This document shows positions 12,784 through 21,058 of a DNA stretch of 34,256 bases, one piece after another; position 1 is the first letter of the stretch, and the number at the start of each line of letters is the position of its first letter. The position numbers and the translations under genes are program-made. This DNA comes from Kineosporia sp. A_224 (lineage in GTDB: Bacteria; Actinomycetota; Actinomycetes; Actinomycetales; Kineosporiaceae), in the NCBI RefSeq assembly GCF_002198655.1, contig NZ_MWLN01000188.1:77954-112209 (forward strand), read 5' to 3'. The notes beneath the pieces were generated by a model. That model made no database searches. It was not told where the DNA came from and worked only from the letters and a program-made list of their open reading frames with translations.

Positions 12784-15651
12784 GTGCGCCGCCGCACCAT
12801 CGGCATCACCGCTGCAGCGGCGGCCGTGCTCGTCGCCGTCGCGGGCGTGCTCGTCGCGACGTCCGGCGACGCGACGGCCGGCGTCCGCGAGCAGACCTAC
12901 CGCGTCGACGGCGTCCCGGAGCCCGGCGACGCCGCGACCGTGACGCTCGACGTCAGCGTGTTCACCCCGCCCGCGGACGGCGAGGGGTCCGGACGGCGCT
13001 ACCCGGCGGTGCTGCTCGCGCACGGCTTCGGCGGCAGCAAGACCGACCTCGCGGACGACGCCCGCACGCTGGCCGCCGACGGCTACGTCGCCGTCACCTA
13101 CACGGCGCGCGGCTTCGGGGCGAGCGGCGGCCGGATCCACCTCGACGCCCCGGACTTCGAGGTCGCCGACGCGCAGAAGGTCCTCGACGCGCTCGCGACC
13201 CGGCCCGACGTCCTCCTCGACGGCCCCGGCGACCCGCGGGTCGGCGTCGCGGGCGGCTCGTACGGCGGCGCGCTCTCGATCCTGCTCGCCGGCCTCGACC
13301 GCCGGGTCGACGCCATCGCGCCGCAGATCACGTGGAACGACCTGCGGCAGGCGCTCTTCCCGCAGTTCGCCGTCGACGCCGCCGGCGCGCAGGCCACGCC
13401 GGCCGCCGTCGCGCCCGTCGCCCCGGCCGGGGTCTTCAAGCGGGCCTGGGCCGGCGTCTTCTTCTCGCCGTCGGGGTCGGGGCTCTCCGGCGGTGCGGCC
13501 GGTCTGCTGCCGGGCGCCGCGCCGTCCGGCACCGCCCCGCCGGGCGCGACGGACGACGGCCCGACCGCGGCCCCCGCCGCGAACGCGTGCGGCCGGTTCG
13601 CCGCGGACCTGTGCGACATGTACTCCGAGGCAGCCCGCACCGGCCGCCCGACGACGGCGATGCTCGACCTGCTGTGGCGCTCCAGCCCGGCCCGGGTCAC
13701 GAAGGACGTCACGGCCCCGACGCTGCTCGTCCAGGGCCAGGCGGACTCGCTCTTCCCGCTCTCCGAGGGCGACGCCAACGCCCGCGCGATCGCCGCGACC
13801 GGAACCCCGGTCAAGGTGGTCTGGGAGGCCGGCGGCCACGACGGCGGCGTCGACGAGTCGCAGCGGCTGCGCGACCTCACGCTCGCGTGGTTCGACCGCT
13901 ACGTGAAGAAGGACGGCTCCGCGCCCGACACCCGGTTCGAGGTCACGGTGCCGGACGCCGTCGTCTCGAGCATCGACAGCAACCCGGCGCCCCAGGTCCG
14001 GATCGCACCGGCCGAGCCGGGCGTCACCGCGGCGGGGCCGGTGCCCGTCGTCCGGCTGCCGCTCACCGGCGGGCCGCAGGTCGTCCAGGCGCCGCCCGGC
14101 GGCTCGCCGGCCGCGCTGACCGCCCTGCCCGGGGTCGGCGGGGCGCTCGCGGGCGCCCTCGGCTCGGTCGGCGGCGGCTCCGCGCTCTCGGCCCTGCCCG
14201 GCCAGGTCGCGGCGTTCGAGACCGCACCGGTCGAGCGGGCCGGCACCGTCGTCGGCGGCGGCCGGGTCGCGCTGCGGGTCACGACGACCGCGCCCGACGC
14301 GACGTTGTTCGTCGGGCTCTACGACGTCGCGCCGGGTGGCGCGGCGACGCTGCCGCGCGGGCTGGTGTCCCCGGTGCGCCTCGAGCTGCCGCGCAACCGG
14401 CGCGACCCGCAGTCGCTCGGCCGCCCGGTCACGCCGACCCCGCAGGACGTCACCGTGGCCCTGCCGGCCGTCGTCACCGACCTCGCCGTCGGTCACCGGC
14501 TGCGGGTCGTCGTCTCGACGACGGACCAGGGCTACGCGCTGCCCGCCGACGGGCGCGCCTACGAGGTCGCGCTCGCCGGCGACAGCACCCTCACCGTGCC
14601 GGTGCTCGACGCCGAGGTCGTCGGGGGCGGGCTGCGTCCGCTCCTGCCGTGGGCCCTCGGGCTCGTCGGGCTCATGGCGGCCGCGGTCCTCGTGGTGACC
14701 GTCGGCGTCCGGCGCGGACGGCGGGACACCGGGCCCGACCCGGACCTCGCCGACGTGCCGCTCGCCGTCCGCGACCTCGGCAAGGCGTACGGCGACGGGT
14801 TCCGGGCCGTCTCCGACCTGTCGTTCACCGTCGAGCAGGGCCGGGTGCTCGGCCTGCTCGGCCCGAACGGGGCCGGCAAGACGACGACGCTGCGGATGCT
14901 CATGGGGCTCATCGCCCCGACCGAGGGCGAGATCCGGGTGTTCGGTGAGCCGGTCCGGTTCGGGGCGCCGGTGCTGTCCCGGGTCGGTGCGTTCGTCGAG
15001 GGGCCGGGCTTCCTGCCGCACCTGTCCGGCCTGGAGAACCTGCACCTGTACTGGGCCGCGACCGGCCGCCCCGCCGCGGACGCCCGGTTCGACGAGGCGC
15101 TCGAGGTCGCCGGCCTCGGGAACGACGTGCAGCGCCGGGTCCGCACGTACAGCCAGGGCATGCGCCAGCGGCTCGCCATCGCGCAGGCGATGCTCGGCCT
15201 GCCGGACCTGCTCGTCCTCGACGAGCCGACGAACGGTCTCGACCCGCCGCAGATCCGCGAGATGCGCGAGGTGCTCGGCCGGTACGCCGCGACCGGGCGC
15301 ACCGTCGTCGTGTCGAGCCACCTGCTCGCCGAGGTCGAGCAGACCTGCTCGCACGTCGTCGTCATGCACCAGGGCCGGCTCGTCTTCGAGGGCACGGTCG
15401 CCGACCTCGTCGGCTCGGCGACCGTCGTCGTCGTGGACGTCGACGACCCGCCGCGCGCGGCCGCGGTCGCGGCGGCCGTCGAGGGCGCCCAGGACGTCGG
15501 GACCACGCCGACCGGCATCGTCCTGCGGCTCGTGGGGACGCCGCGCGGCGCGCTCGTCGCGGCGCTCGTCGCGGCCGGGCTGCAGGTGGAGCGGGTCGCG
15601 CCGCAGCGCGGGCTCGAAGAGGCGTTCCTCGCCCTCGTGGGCGAGAGCTGA
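12784..15651 (+). CDS. Fusion of X-Pro-peptidase-like alpha/beta hydrolase with ABC transporter ATPase
   Basis: A 955-residue fusion. Residues 5-25 are a signal anchor. An S15-type alpha/beta hydrolase follows, with Ser159 (GGSYGGA), Asp321 (QGQADSLFPL) and His352 (GGHDGG) as a plausible triad, then a beta-rich domain like the X-Pro dipeptidyl-peptidase C-terminal jelly roll (about 390-600). A second membrane helix spans about 619-645. The rest is an ABC ATPase of the ABC-2/drug type: Walker A GPNGAGKTT (Lys699), signature YSQGMRQR (about 789), Walker B LLVLDEPTNGLD. The predicted topology is hydrolase outside, ATPase inside. The GTG at 12784 follows GGAAGG by about 9 nt; an earlier in-frame start would add a non-hydrophobic extension. 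The permease gene follows after 13 bp. It probably cleaves or matures something the transporter moves; the substrate is unknown. Confidence 0.9.
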   Translation: MRRRTIGITAAAAAVLVAVAGVLVATSGDATAGVREQTYRVDGVPEPGDAATVTLDVSVFTPPADGEGSGRRYPAVLLAHGFGGSKTDLADDARTLAADGYVAVTYTARGFGASGGRIHLDAPDFEVADAQKVLDALATRPDVLLDGPGDPRVGVAGGSYGGALSILLAGLDRRVDAIAPQITWNDLRQALFPQFAVDAAGAQATPAAVAPVAPAGVFKRAWAGVFFSPSGSGLSGGAAGLLPGAAPSGTAPPGATDDGPTAAPAANACGRFAADLCDMYSEAARTGRPTTAMLDLLWRSSPARVTKDVTAPTLLVQGQADSLFPLSEGDANARAIAATGTPVKVVWEAGGHDGGVDESQRLRDLTLAWFDRYVKKDGSAPDTRFEVTVPDAVVSSIDSNPAPQVRIAPAEPGVTAAGPVPVVRLPLTGGPQVVQAPPGGSPAALTALPGVGGALAGALGSVGGGSALSALPGQVAAFETAPVERAGTVVGGGRVALRVTTTAPDATLFVGLYDVAPGGAATLPRGLVSPVRLELPRNRRDPQSLGRPVTPTPQDVTVALPAVVTDLAVGHRLRVVVSTTDQGYALPADGRAYEVALAGDSTLTVPVLDAEVVGGGLRPLLPWALGLVGLMAAAVLVVTVGVRRGRRDTGPDPDLADVPLAVRDLGKAYGDGFRAVSDLSFTVEQGRVLGLLGPNGAGKTTTLRMLMGLIAPTEGEIRVFGEPVRFGAPVLSRVGAFVEGPGFLPHLSGLENLHLYWAATGRPAADARFDEALEVAGLGNDVQRRVRTYSQGMRQRLAIAQAMLGLPDLLVLDEPTNGLDPPQIREMREVLGRYAATGRTVVVSSHLLAEVEQTCSHVVVMHQGRLVFEGTVADLVGSATVVVVDVDDPPRAAAVAAAVEGAQDVGTTPTGIVLRLVGTPRGALVAALVAAGLQVERVAPQRGLEEAFLALVGES

Positions 15652-15664
15652 GGGGGAGTCACCG

Positions 15665-16570
15665 ATGCCCAGCCGTGGCACCCACGAAGGCCTCGACCAC
15701 GTCGAGGCGCCCCCGCCCGGGCACGGGGCCGCCGGTGCCGCCGGCGGCTTCGCGCCCCGGCGGACCCTGCCGTTCCTCGTCGAGGTCCGGCGCCAGCTCA
15801 CCCGGCGCCGCACCCAGCTGACCCTGGGGTTCCTCGTGCTCCTGCCGTTCCTGCTCGTCGCGGCCTTCAAGGCCGGCGACCCGGAGCCCGGGCGCGGCGC
15901 CCCGGGCCTCGTCGACGTCGCGACGGCGGGGGCGGGCAACTTCACCCTCTTCACCCTCTTCGTCGCGACGGGCTTCCTGCTCGTCGTCGTCTTCGCGCTC
16001 TTCGCCGGGGACACCGTGGCGAGCGAGGCGAGCTGGTCGAGCCTGCGCTACCTGCTCGCCTCGCCCGTGCCGCGGGCCCACCTGCTCACCCGCAAGCTCC
16101 TCGTGGCGCTCGCGTACTCGTTCTTCGCGCTCGTCCTGCTGCCCGCCGTCGCGTACCTCGCCGGAGGCCTGTTCTTCGGCTGGGGGCCGGTGACGACCCC
16201 GCTCGGGACGTCGCTGCCGACCTCGGAGGCGCTGCCCCGGCTGCTCCTCATCGTCGGCTACCTCGCGGTGACGCTCGTGTTCGTGTCCGCGCTCGGGTTC
16301 GTCATCGGCGTCTGGACCGACGCCCCGCTCGGGGCCGTCGGCGGTGCCGTCCTGCTCGTCATCGTGTCGAACATCCTCGACGCCGTCACTGCGCTGGGCC
16401 GGTGGCGCGAGGTGCTCCCCACGCACTACTCGTACGCCTGGACCGACGCCCTCGGGCCCACGGTGGCGTGGGAGGCGATGGCCCGCGGGGCGATGTGGTC
16501 GCTGGCCTACTCGACGGTCCTGCTGGCAGCGGCGTGGTGGCACTTCCTCCGCAAGGACGTCGTCAGCTGA
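15665..16570 (+). CDS. ABC-2 type transporter permease
   Basis: A 301-residue membrane partner of the upstream hydrolase-ATPase fusion. After about 50 hydrophilic residues and the basic stretch RRQLTRRRTQL come some six helices in the ABC-2 permease pattern: a first helix, a long extracytoplasmic loop, then FTLFVATGFLLVVVFALFAGDTVASEASWSSLRYLLASPVPR, whose cytoplasmic end (SEASWSSLRYLLASPVPR) is the typical coupling segment. The ATG at 15665 has GGGGGAG about 6 nt upstream and lies 13 bp after the fusion gene's stop, so the two are co-transcribed. ABC-2 systems are usually exporters. Cargo is not predictable. Confidence 0.87.
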   Translation: MPSRGTHEGLDHVEAPPPGHGAAGAAGGFAPRRTLPFLVEVRRQLTRRRTQLTLGFLVLLPFLLVAAFKAGDPEPGRGAPGLVDVATAGAGNFTLFTLFVATGFLLVVVFALFAGDTVASEASWSSLRYLLASPVPRAHLLTRKLLVALAYSFFALVLLPAVAYLAGGLFFGWGPVTTPLGTSLPTSEALPRLLLIVGYLAVTLVFVSALGFVIGVWTDAPLGAVGGAVLLVIVSNILDAVTALGRWREVLPTHYSYAWTDALGPTVAWEAMARGAMWSLAYSTVLLAAAWWHFLRKDVVS

Positions 16571-16728
16571 CCGCTGCTGCGCCGGAGGAACTCGTGCTTG
16601 GTGACGATCTCACCGAAGACCTTCCGTCACGGTAGGCGGGGTGCCATCATCACCCGAGGTCATCAGGGCGTTCGGGCGGGCGCACCTGGTCCGTTGACGC
16701 CTGCCCGGCACAGCGATCAGGAGTCGCG

Positions 16729-19700
16729 ATGTTGCGTGTCGGTGCACGGAGAGCAACGATCGGGGGCCTCGCCGCAGCAGCGGTGGTGTGCTCCTCGCTG
16801 GGGGTGGCGGGCGCCTCGCCGGCGTCCAGGGCCGTGTCCCCCGACCGGCTGAAGCTCGCGGACCAGCAGCCGGCGCAGGACGGCGCCACGCTGTCCGCCG
16901 AGGTCTCCGCGCAGGTCAAGGCCGCGATGAAGGCCGCGTCGAAGGACGGCACGACGACCGTCGTCGTCAAGCTCAAGGACGACTCGCTCGCCGCGTACGA
17001 CGGCGGGGTCGCCGGGCTGCCCGCGACGAACCCGGACGTCACGGGTGACGCCAAGCTCGACCCCTCCTCGCCCGACAGCAAGAAGTACCTCGCCTACGTC
17101 AACGGCAGGATGGCCGCGTTCGAGGGCCGGGCCAAGGGCAAGAGCCCGCGCGCCAAGGTGACCCGCCGGCTCGACGTCGTCGTCGGCGGCGTCGCGATGA
17201 CCCTGCCCGCGGGCGACGTCGCCAAGGTCGCGGCCGACCCGGCCGTCAAGGCCGTCTACGTCGACACCCTCGAGCAGCTCCAGACCGAGGCGACGCCGCA
17301 GTTCATCGGCGCCCCCGCGGCCTGGGCGCAGGCCGGCGGCCAGGAGAAGGCCGGCGAGAACGCGATCATCGGCGTCCTCGACAGCGGCATCTGGCCCGCG
17401 CACCCGTCGCTCTCCGACCCGGACCCCTCGGGCAAGGCCTACCCGGCCCCGCGGCCGCGGGTCGACGGCCTGCCGCGCGCCTGCGACTTCGGCACCGGGG
17501 CAGACCCCGGCCCCGCCTTCACGTGCAACAACAAGCTCATCGGTGCCTACACGTTCCTCAACACCTACGCGGCGAACGTCGGCCTCGAGCCCGGTGAGTT
17601 CACCGACGCCACCGACTCCGACGGCCACGGCACCCACACCGCGACGACCGCGGCGGGCAACGCCGGCGTCCAGGCGACGATCTTCGGCGTCCCGCGCGGC
17701 ACCGTGAGCGGCATCGCGCCGCGGGCCCACGTCATCGCCTACCGGGTGTGCGCCCTCCAGGGCTGCTTCGGCAGCGACACCGCGGCCGCCGCGCAGCAGG
17801 CGATCAAGGACGGCGTCGACGCGATCAACTACTCGATCTCCGGCGGGTCGAACCCGTACTCGGACCTCACGTCGCTCGCCTTCCTCGACGCCTACAACGC
17901 CGGCGTCTTCATCGCCGCCTCGGCCGGCAACTCCGGCCCCGGTGCCGACACGACCGACCACCGCGAGCCGTGGGTGACCACCGTCGCGGCGAGCACCGGC
18001 CCCCGTTCGTTCGACGGCAGCACGACGCTGACGTCGACGGACGGCGCCACCCTCACGGTCTCGGGCGCGACGATCGCCCCGGCGCTGACGACCGCGGCCC
18101 CGACCGTCGACGCCGGAGCGGCGCCGACGAGCGACCCGGCCTGCCTCGACGACACCGCCGACGGTGCCTTCGCCGGAAAGGTCGTCGTCTGCGCCCGTGG
18201 CGGCGGCATCGGCCGCGTCCAGAAGGGCATCAACGTCAAGGCCCGCGGTGCGGTCGGCATGATCCTGTTCAACAACGCCGCCAACATCACGGACCTCGAG
18301 ACGGACAACCACTTCCTCCCGGCGGTGCACGTGCAGTTCGCCGAGGGCCAGTCCGTCGTCGCCTTCCTCGCCGCGCACCCCGGTGTGACCGCGACGATCA
18401 CCTCCGGCACCGCGACGCCCGCCCAGGGCGACGTCATGGCGTCGTTCTCCTCGCGCGGCGGCACCGGGCAGTCGCTCGGCATCTCCAAGCCGGACGTCAC
18501 CGCGCCCGGTGTCCAGATCCTCGCCGGCCACACACCGGTGTCGGTCGACCCGGCGACGGGCCCGCAGGGCGAGCTGTTCCAGGCCATCGCGGGCACGTCG
18601 ATGTCGTCCCCGCACGTGGCCGGCGCCGGCACGCTCCTCGCGGCGCTGCACCCGACGTGGACGCCGGGCCAGATCCACTCCGCCCTCATGACCACCGCCA
18701 CCACGGCGACGGTCAAGGAGGACGGCGTCACGCCGACCGACGCCTTCGACGACGGCTCCGGGCGGATCAACCTGGCCACGGCCCGGGACCCGTACTTCAC
18801 GATCGACGAGACGGGCGCGAACTTCCTCGCGCAGCAGGCGTCGCTCTACAAGGCGAACTACCCGAGCCTCTACGTCCCGGTGCTCTCCGGCTCGCTGACG
18901 GTGGACCGGACGCTCAAGAGCGTGTCCGGCGTCACCCGTGAGTACAAGGTCAGCGTCTCGGCGCCGAAGGACCTCAAGGTCCGGGTGTCGTCGTCGGAGT
19001 TCTCGCTGCGGCCCGGTGCGAGCCGGACGCTGCGGATCACGGTCGACGGCAAGGACGTCCCGATCGGTCAGACCCGGTTCGCGACGATCACGTTCAGGTC
19101 CGGCAAGCGCACCTTCACCTTCCCGGTGACGGTCGTCCGCAAGCAGGGCCCGGTCGAGGTCACCAAGACCTGCGCCCCGGCGTCGGTCGCGCTCAAGGCG
19201 ACGACCACCTGCACCGTGTCGGTGACGAACAACACCGTCAACGACGCCACCGTGGCGATCAAGGACGTCGTCCCGGACAAGCTCAAGGTCGTCACCGGCA
19301 GCGTCGTCGGCGGGACGAACAAGGGCAACACCGTGACGGGGTCGGCGACGATCCCGGCCCGGCTCACCCCGAAGGTCGCTGCGGCGGTGACCCCCGGCAG
19401 CACGCCCGCCGGCGGCTACCTCCCGCTGTCCCTGTTCGGGATCGCCCCGATCGCCGGCGTCGGCGACGAGACGATCACGAACTTCAACGTCCCCGCGTTC
19501 ACGGTCGCGGGGATCTCGTACACCCGCATCGGCGTCGTGAGCAACGGCTACGTCGTCCTCGGTGGTGGGACGCAGGCCGACGTGGAGTTCGCGAACCTCA
19601 CGCCGCTGCCGAACGCCGCACGGCCGAACAACGTCCTGGCACCGTTCTGGACCGACCTCGACGGCTCGGCCGGCGGCGCGGTCAGGATCGGCACCCTGGC

Positions 19701-20121
19701 CGACGGCCCGAACTCGTGGCTGGTCGTCGACTACGCGGACATGCGGGAGTTCAGCACCCCGGCCGGCACGTCGCACAGCTTCCAGACCTGGATCGGCCTG
19801 GGCACCACCGAGGACGTCACCATGGCGTTCGGTGCCCAGACCGGCACGGGCGACGGAGGCGCGCTCACCGTCGGGGTCGAGAACCCGGACGGGACGAACG
19901 GGGAGGCCGTCTACTACAGCAACGGCGGTCCGGCGACGGGCACGATCCCGGGCGACGGCACCGAGATCAAGGTGACGGGCACCCCGGGCGAGACGTTCTC
20001 GGCGACGCTGTCGTTCACGGCGACGGGCAAGGACACCGGCTCGTACGTCAACTACGCCGAGGTCACGGGCCCGTTCGACGGGACGGCGATCGCCCGCTTC
20101 GCGGGCAGCGTCACCCGGTAG
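16729..20121 (+). CDS. Secreted subtilisin-family (S8) serine peptidase, 1130 residues
   Basis: An exported multi-domain subtilase. It has a Sec signal peptide (to about residue 30), then an I9-type propeptide (about 70-190, containing VVVKLKDDSLAAY). The catalytic domain has Asp218 in GVLDSGIW, His300 in DGHGTH and Ser624 in GTSMSSPHVAG, with oxyanion Asn in ASAGNSGPG. A PA domain is inserted between His and Ser (about 430-560). After the peptidase come an Fn3-like beta domain, a DUF11-like stretch (CAPASVALKATTTC, two Cys), and a C-terminal beta-rich module with NNVLAPFWTDLD. The overall plan resembles plant cucumisin-like and actinobacterial vpr-type enzymes. The ATG at 16729 has AGGAG 8 nt before it. 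The likely role is extracellular protein degradation. Confidence 0.93.
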   Translation: MLRVGARRATIGGLAAAAVVCSSLGVAGASPASRAVSPDRLKLADQQPAQDGATLSAEVSAQVKAAMKAASKDGTTTVVVKLKDDSLAAYDGGVAGLPATNPDVTGDAKLDPSSPDSKKYLAYVNGRMAAFEGRAKGKSPRAKVTRRLDVVVGGVAMTLPAGDVAKVAADPAVKAVYVDTLEQLQTEATPQFIGAPAAWAQAGGQEKAGENAIIGVLDSGIWPAHPSLSDPDPSGKAYPAPRPRVDGLPRACDFGTGADPGPAFTCNNKLIGAYTFLNTYAANVGLEPGEFTDATDSDGHGTHTATTAAGNAGVQATIFGVPRGTVSGIAPRAHVIAYRVCALQGCFGSDTAAAAQQAIKDGVDAINYSISGGSNPYSDLTSLAFLDAYNAGVFIAASAGNSGPGADTTDHREPWVTTVAASTGPRSFDGSTTLTSTDGATLTVSGATIAPALTTAAPTVDAGAAPTSDPACLDDTADGAFAGKVVVCARGGGIGRVQKGINVKARGAVGMILFNNAANITDLETDNHFLPAVHVQFAEGQSVVAFLAAHPGVTATITSGTATPAQGDVMASFSSRGGTGQSLGISKPDVTAPGVQILAGHTPVSVDPATGPQGELFQAIAGTSMSSPHVAGAGTLLAALHPTWTPGQIHSALMTTATTATVKEDGVTPTDAFDDGSGRINLATARDPYFTIDETGANFLAQQASLYKANYPSLYVPVLSGSLTVDRTLKSVSGVTREYKVSVSAPKDLKVRVSSSEFSLRPGASRTLRITVDGKDVPIGQTRFATITFRSGKRTFTFPVTVVRKQGPVEVTKTCAPASVALKATTTCTVSVTNNTVNDATVAIKDVVPDKLKVVTGSVVGGTNKGNTVTGSATIPARLTPKVAAAVTPGSTPAGGYLPLSLFGIAPIAGVGDETITNFNVPAFTVAGISYTRIGVVSNGYVVLGGGTQADVEFANLTPLPNAARPNNVLAPFWTDLDGSAGGAVRIGTLADGPNSWLVVDYADMREFSTPAGTSHSFQTWIGLGTTEDVTMAFGAQTGTGDGGALTVGVENPDGTNGEAVYYSNGGPATGTIPGDGTEIKVTGTPGETFSATLSFTATGKDTGSYVNYAEVTGPFDGTAIARFAGSVTR

Positions 20122-20160
20122 GGCGGCAGCACCAGCAGCAGTGACGCCCTGAGGGCGTGT

Positions 20161-20200
20161 CCGACGGCGGCGGGTACCGGAAGGTGCCCGCCGCCGTCGG
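20161..20200. terminator. Bidirectional terminator with GNRA-type loop
   Basis: A 14-bp perfect stem (ccgacggcggcggg and complement) continues through a U-G wobble into three more pairs and closes with a GGAA tetraloop. It sits between the convergent subtilase and cbiO genes, 39 bp past one stop and 11 bp past the other. Confidence 0.85.
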
Positions 20201-20211
20201 CGTGAGCGGGG

Positions 20212-21015
20212 TCAGCCGAGGACGCGCGGGTCGAACCCGAACGGCAGCTCGAGCCGGTGCGCGGCGAGCAGGTCCGGGTCGGAGAGGATCTCCTTCGTCG
20301 GGCCGTCCGCGGCGATGACGCCGTCGGAGAGGATCACCGAGCGGGGGCACAGCTCGAGGGCGTACGGCAGGTCGTGCGTGACCATGAGGATCGTCACGTC
20401 GAGCGAGAGCAGGATCTGCGCGAGCTCGCGTCGGCTCGCCGGGTCGAGGTTCGACGACGGCTCGTCGAGGACGATGACCTCGGGCTCCATCGCGAGCACC
20501 GTCGCGACGGCCGCGCGGCGGCGCTGCCCGAAGGACAGGTGGTACGGCGGGCGGTCGGCGAGGTCGCCGAGCCGGACGGCGGCCAGCGCCCGGTCCACCC
20601 GGGCGTCGAGCTCGGCGCCCCGGACCCCGAGGTTCGCCGGGCCGAACGCGACGTCGTCGCGGACCGTCGGCATGAAGAGCTGGTCGTCGGGGTCCTGGAA
20701 GACGATGCCGACCCGGCGGCGGACCTCCTGGAGGGTGTCCTTGACGACCGGGAGCCCGCCGACCGAGACGGTGCCGTCACCCCCGCCGAGGATCCCGTTG
20801 AGGTGCATGACGAGCGTCGTCTTGCCCGCACCGTTCGGGCCGAGCAGCGCGACCCGCTCGCCGCGCCCGATCCGCAGGTCGACCCCGAAGAGTGCCTGGT
20901 GGCCGTCCGGGTAGGCGTAGGCGACGCGCTCGAGGAGCAGCGACGGCGGGGCGTCGGGGCGGTCCTGCCGGCCGACGACCTCGAGGGTGTCGGTGCCGTT
21001 GTCGGCGATGGTCAT
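20212..21015 (-). CDS. cbiO: ECF-type Ni/Co transporter ATPase (CbiO/NikO)
   Basis: The 267-residue ATPase of an energy-coupling-factor metal importer. Walker A is GPNGAGKTT, Q-loop VFQDPDDQLFMPTVRDDVAFGP (the DPDDQ stretch is typical of ECF ATPases), signature LSFGQRRR, Walker B VIVLDEPSSNLD and switch His in VTHDLPYA. The ATG at 21015 has GAGGA 6 nt upstream and lies 43 bp after the stop of the CbiM-CbiQ fusion gene, so the two form one operon. It would power the membrane fusion partner as a dimer. Nickel is favoured as substrate over cobalt because of the Nur-like sites upstream and the nearby urease operon. Confidence 0.92.
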   Translation of the reverse strand: MTIADNGTDTLEVVGRQDRPDAPPSLLLERVAYAYPDGHQALFGVDLRIGRGERVALLGPNGAGKTTLVMHLNGILGGGDGTVSVGGLPVVKDTLQEVRRRVGIVFQDPDDQLFMPTVRDDVAFGPANLGVRGAELDARVDRALAAVRLGDLADRPPYHLSFGQRRRAAVATVLAMEPEVIVLDEPSSNLDPASRRELAQILLSLDVTILMVTHDLPYALELCPRSVILSDGVIAADGPTKEILSDPDLLAAHRLELPFGFDPRVLG

Positions 21016-21058
21016 GGCGTCCTCGTTCCTGTCGTGCGCGTCTGTGAGGTGGGGCGGG

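Noticed and set aside
12619-16014. 1131-codon minus-strand open frame
   Set aside because: It is antisense to the hydrolase-ATPase fusion and permease, both with clear motifs; its peptide is an Arg/Asp/Gly-rich mirror sequence.
16717-19776. 1019-codon minus-strand open frame
   Set aside because: It is the antisense shadow of the subtilase catalytic and PA domains.
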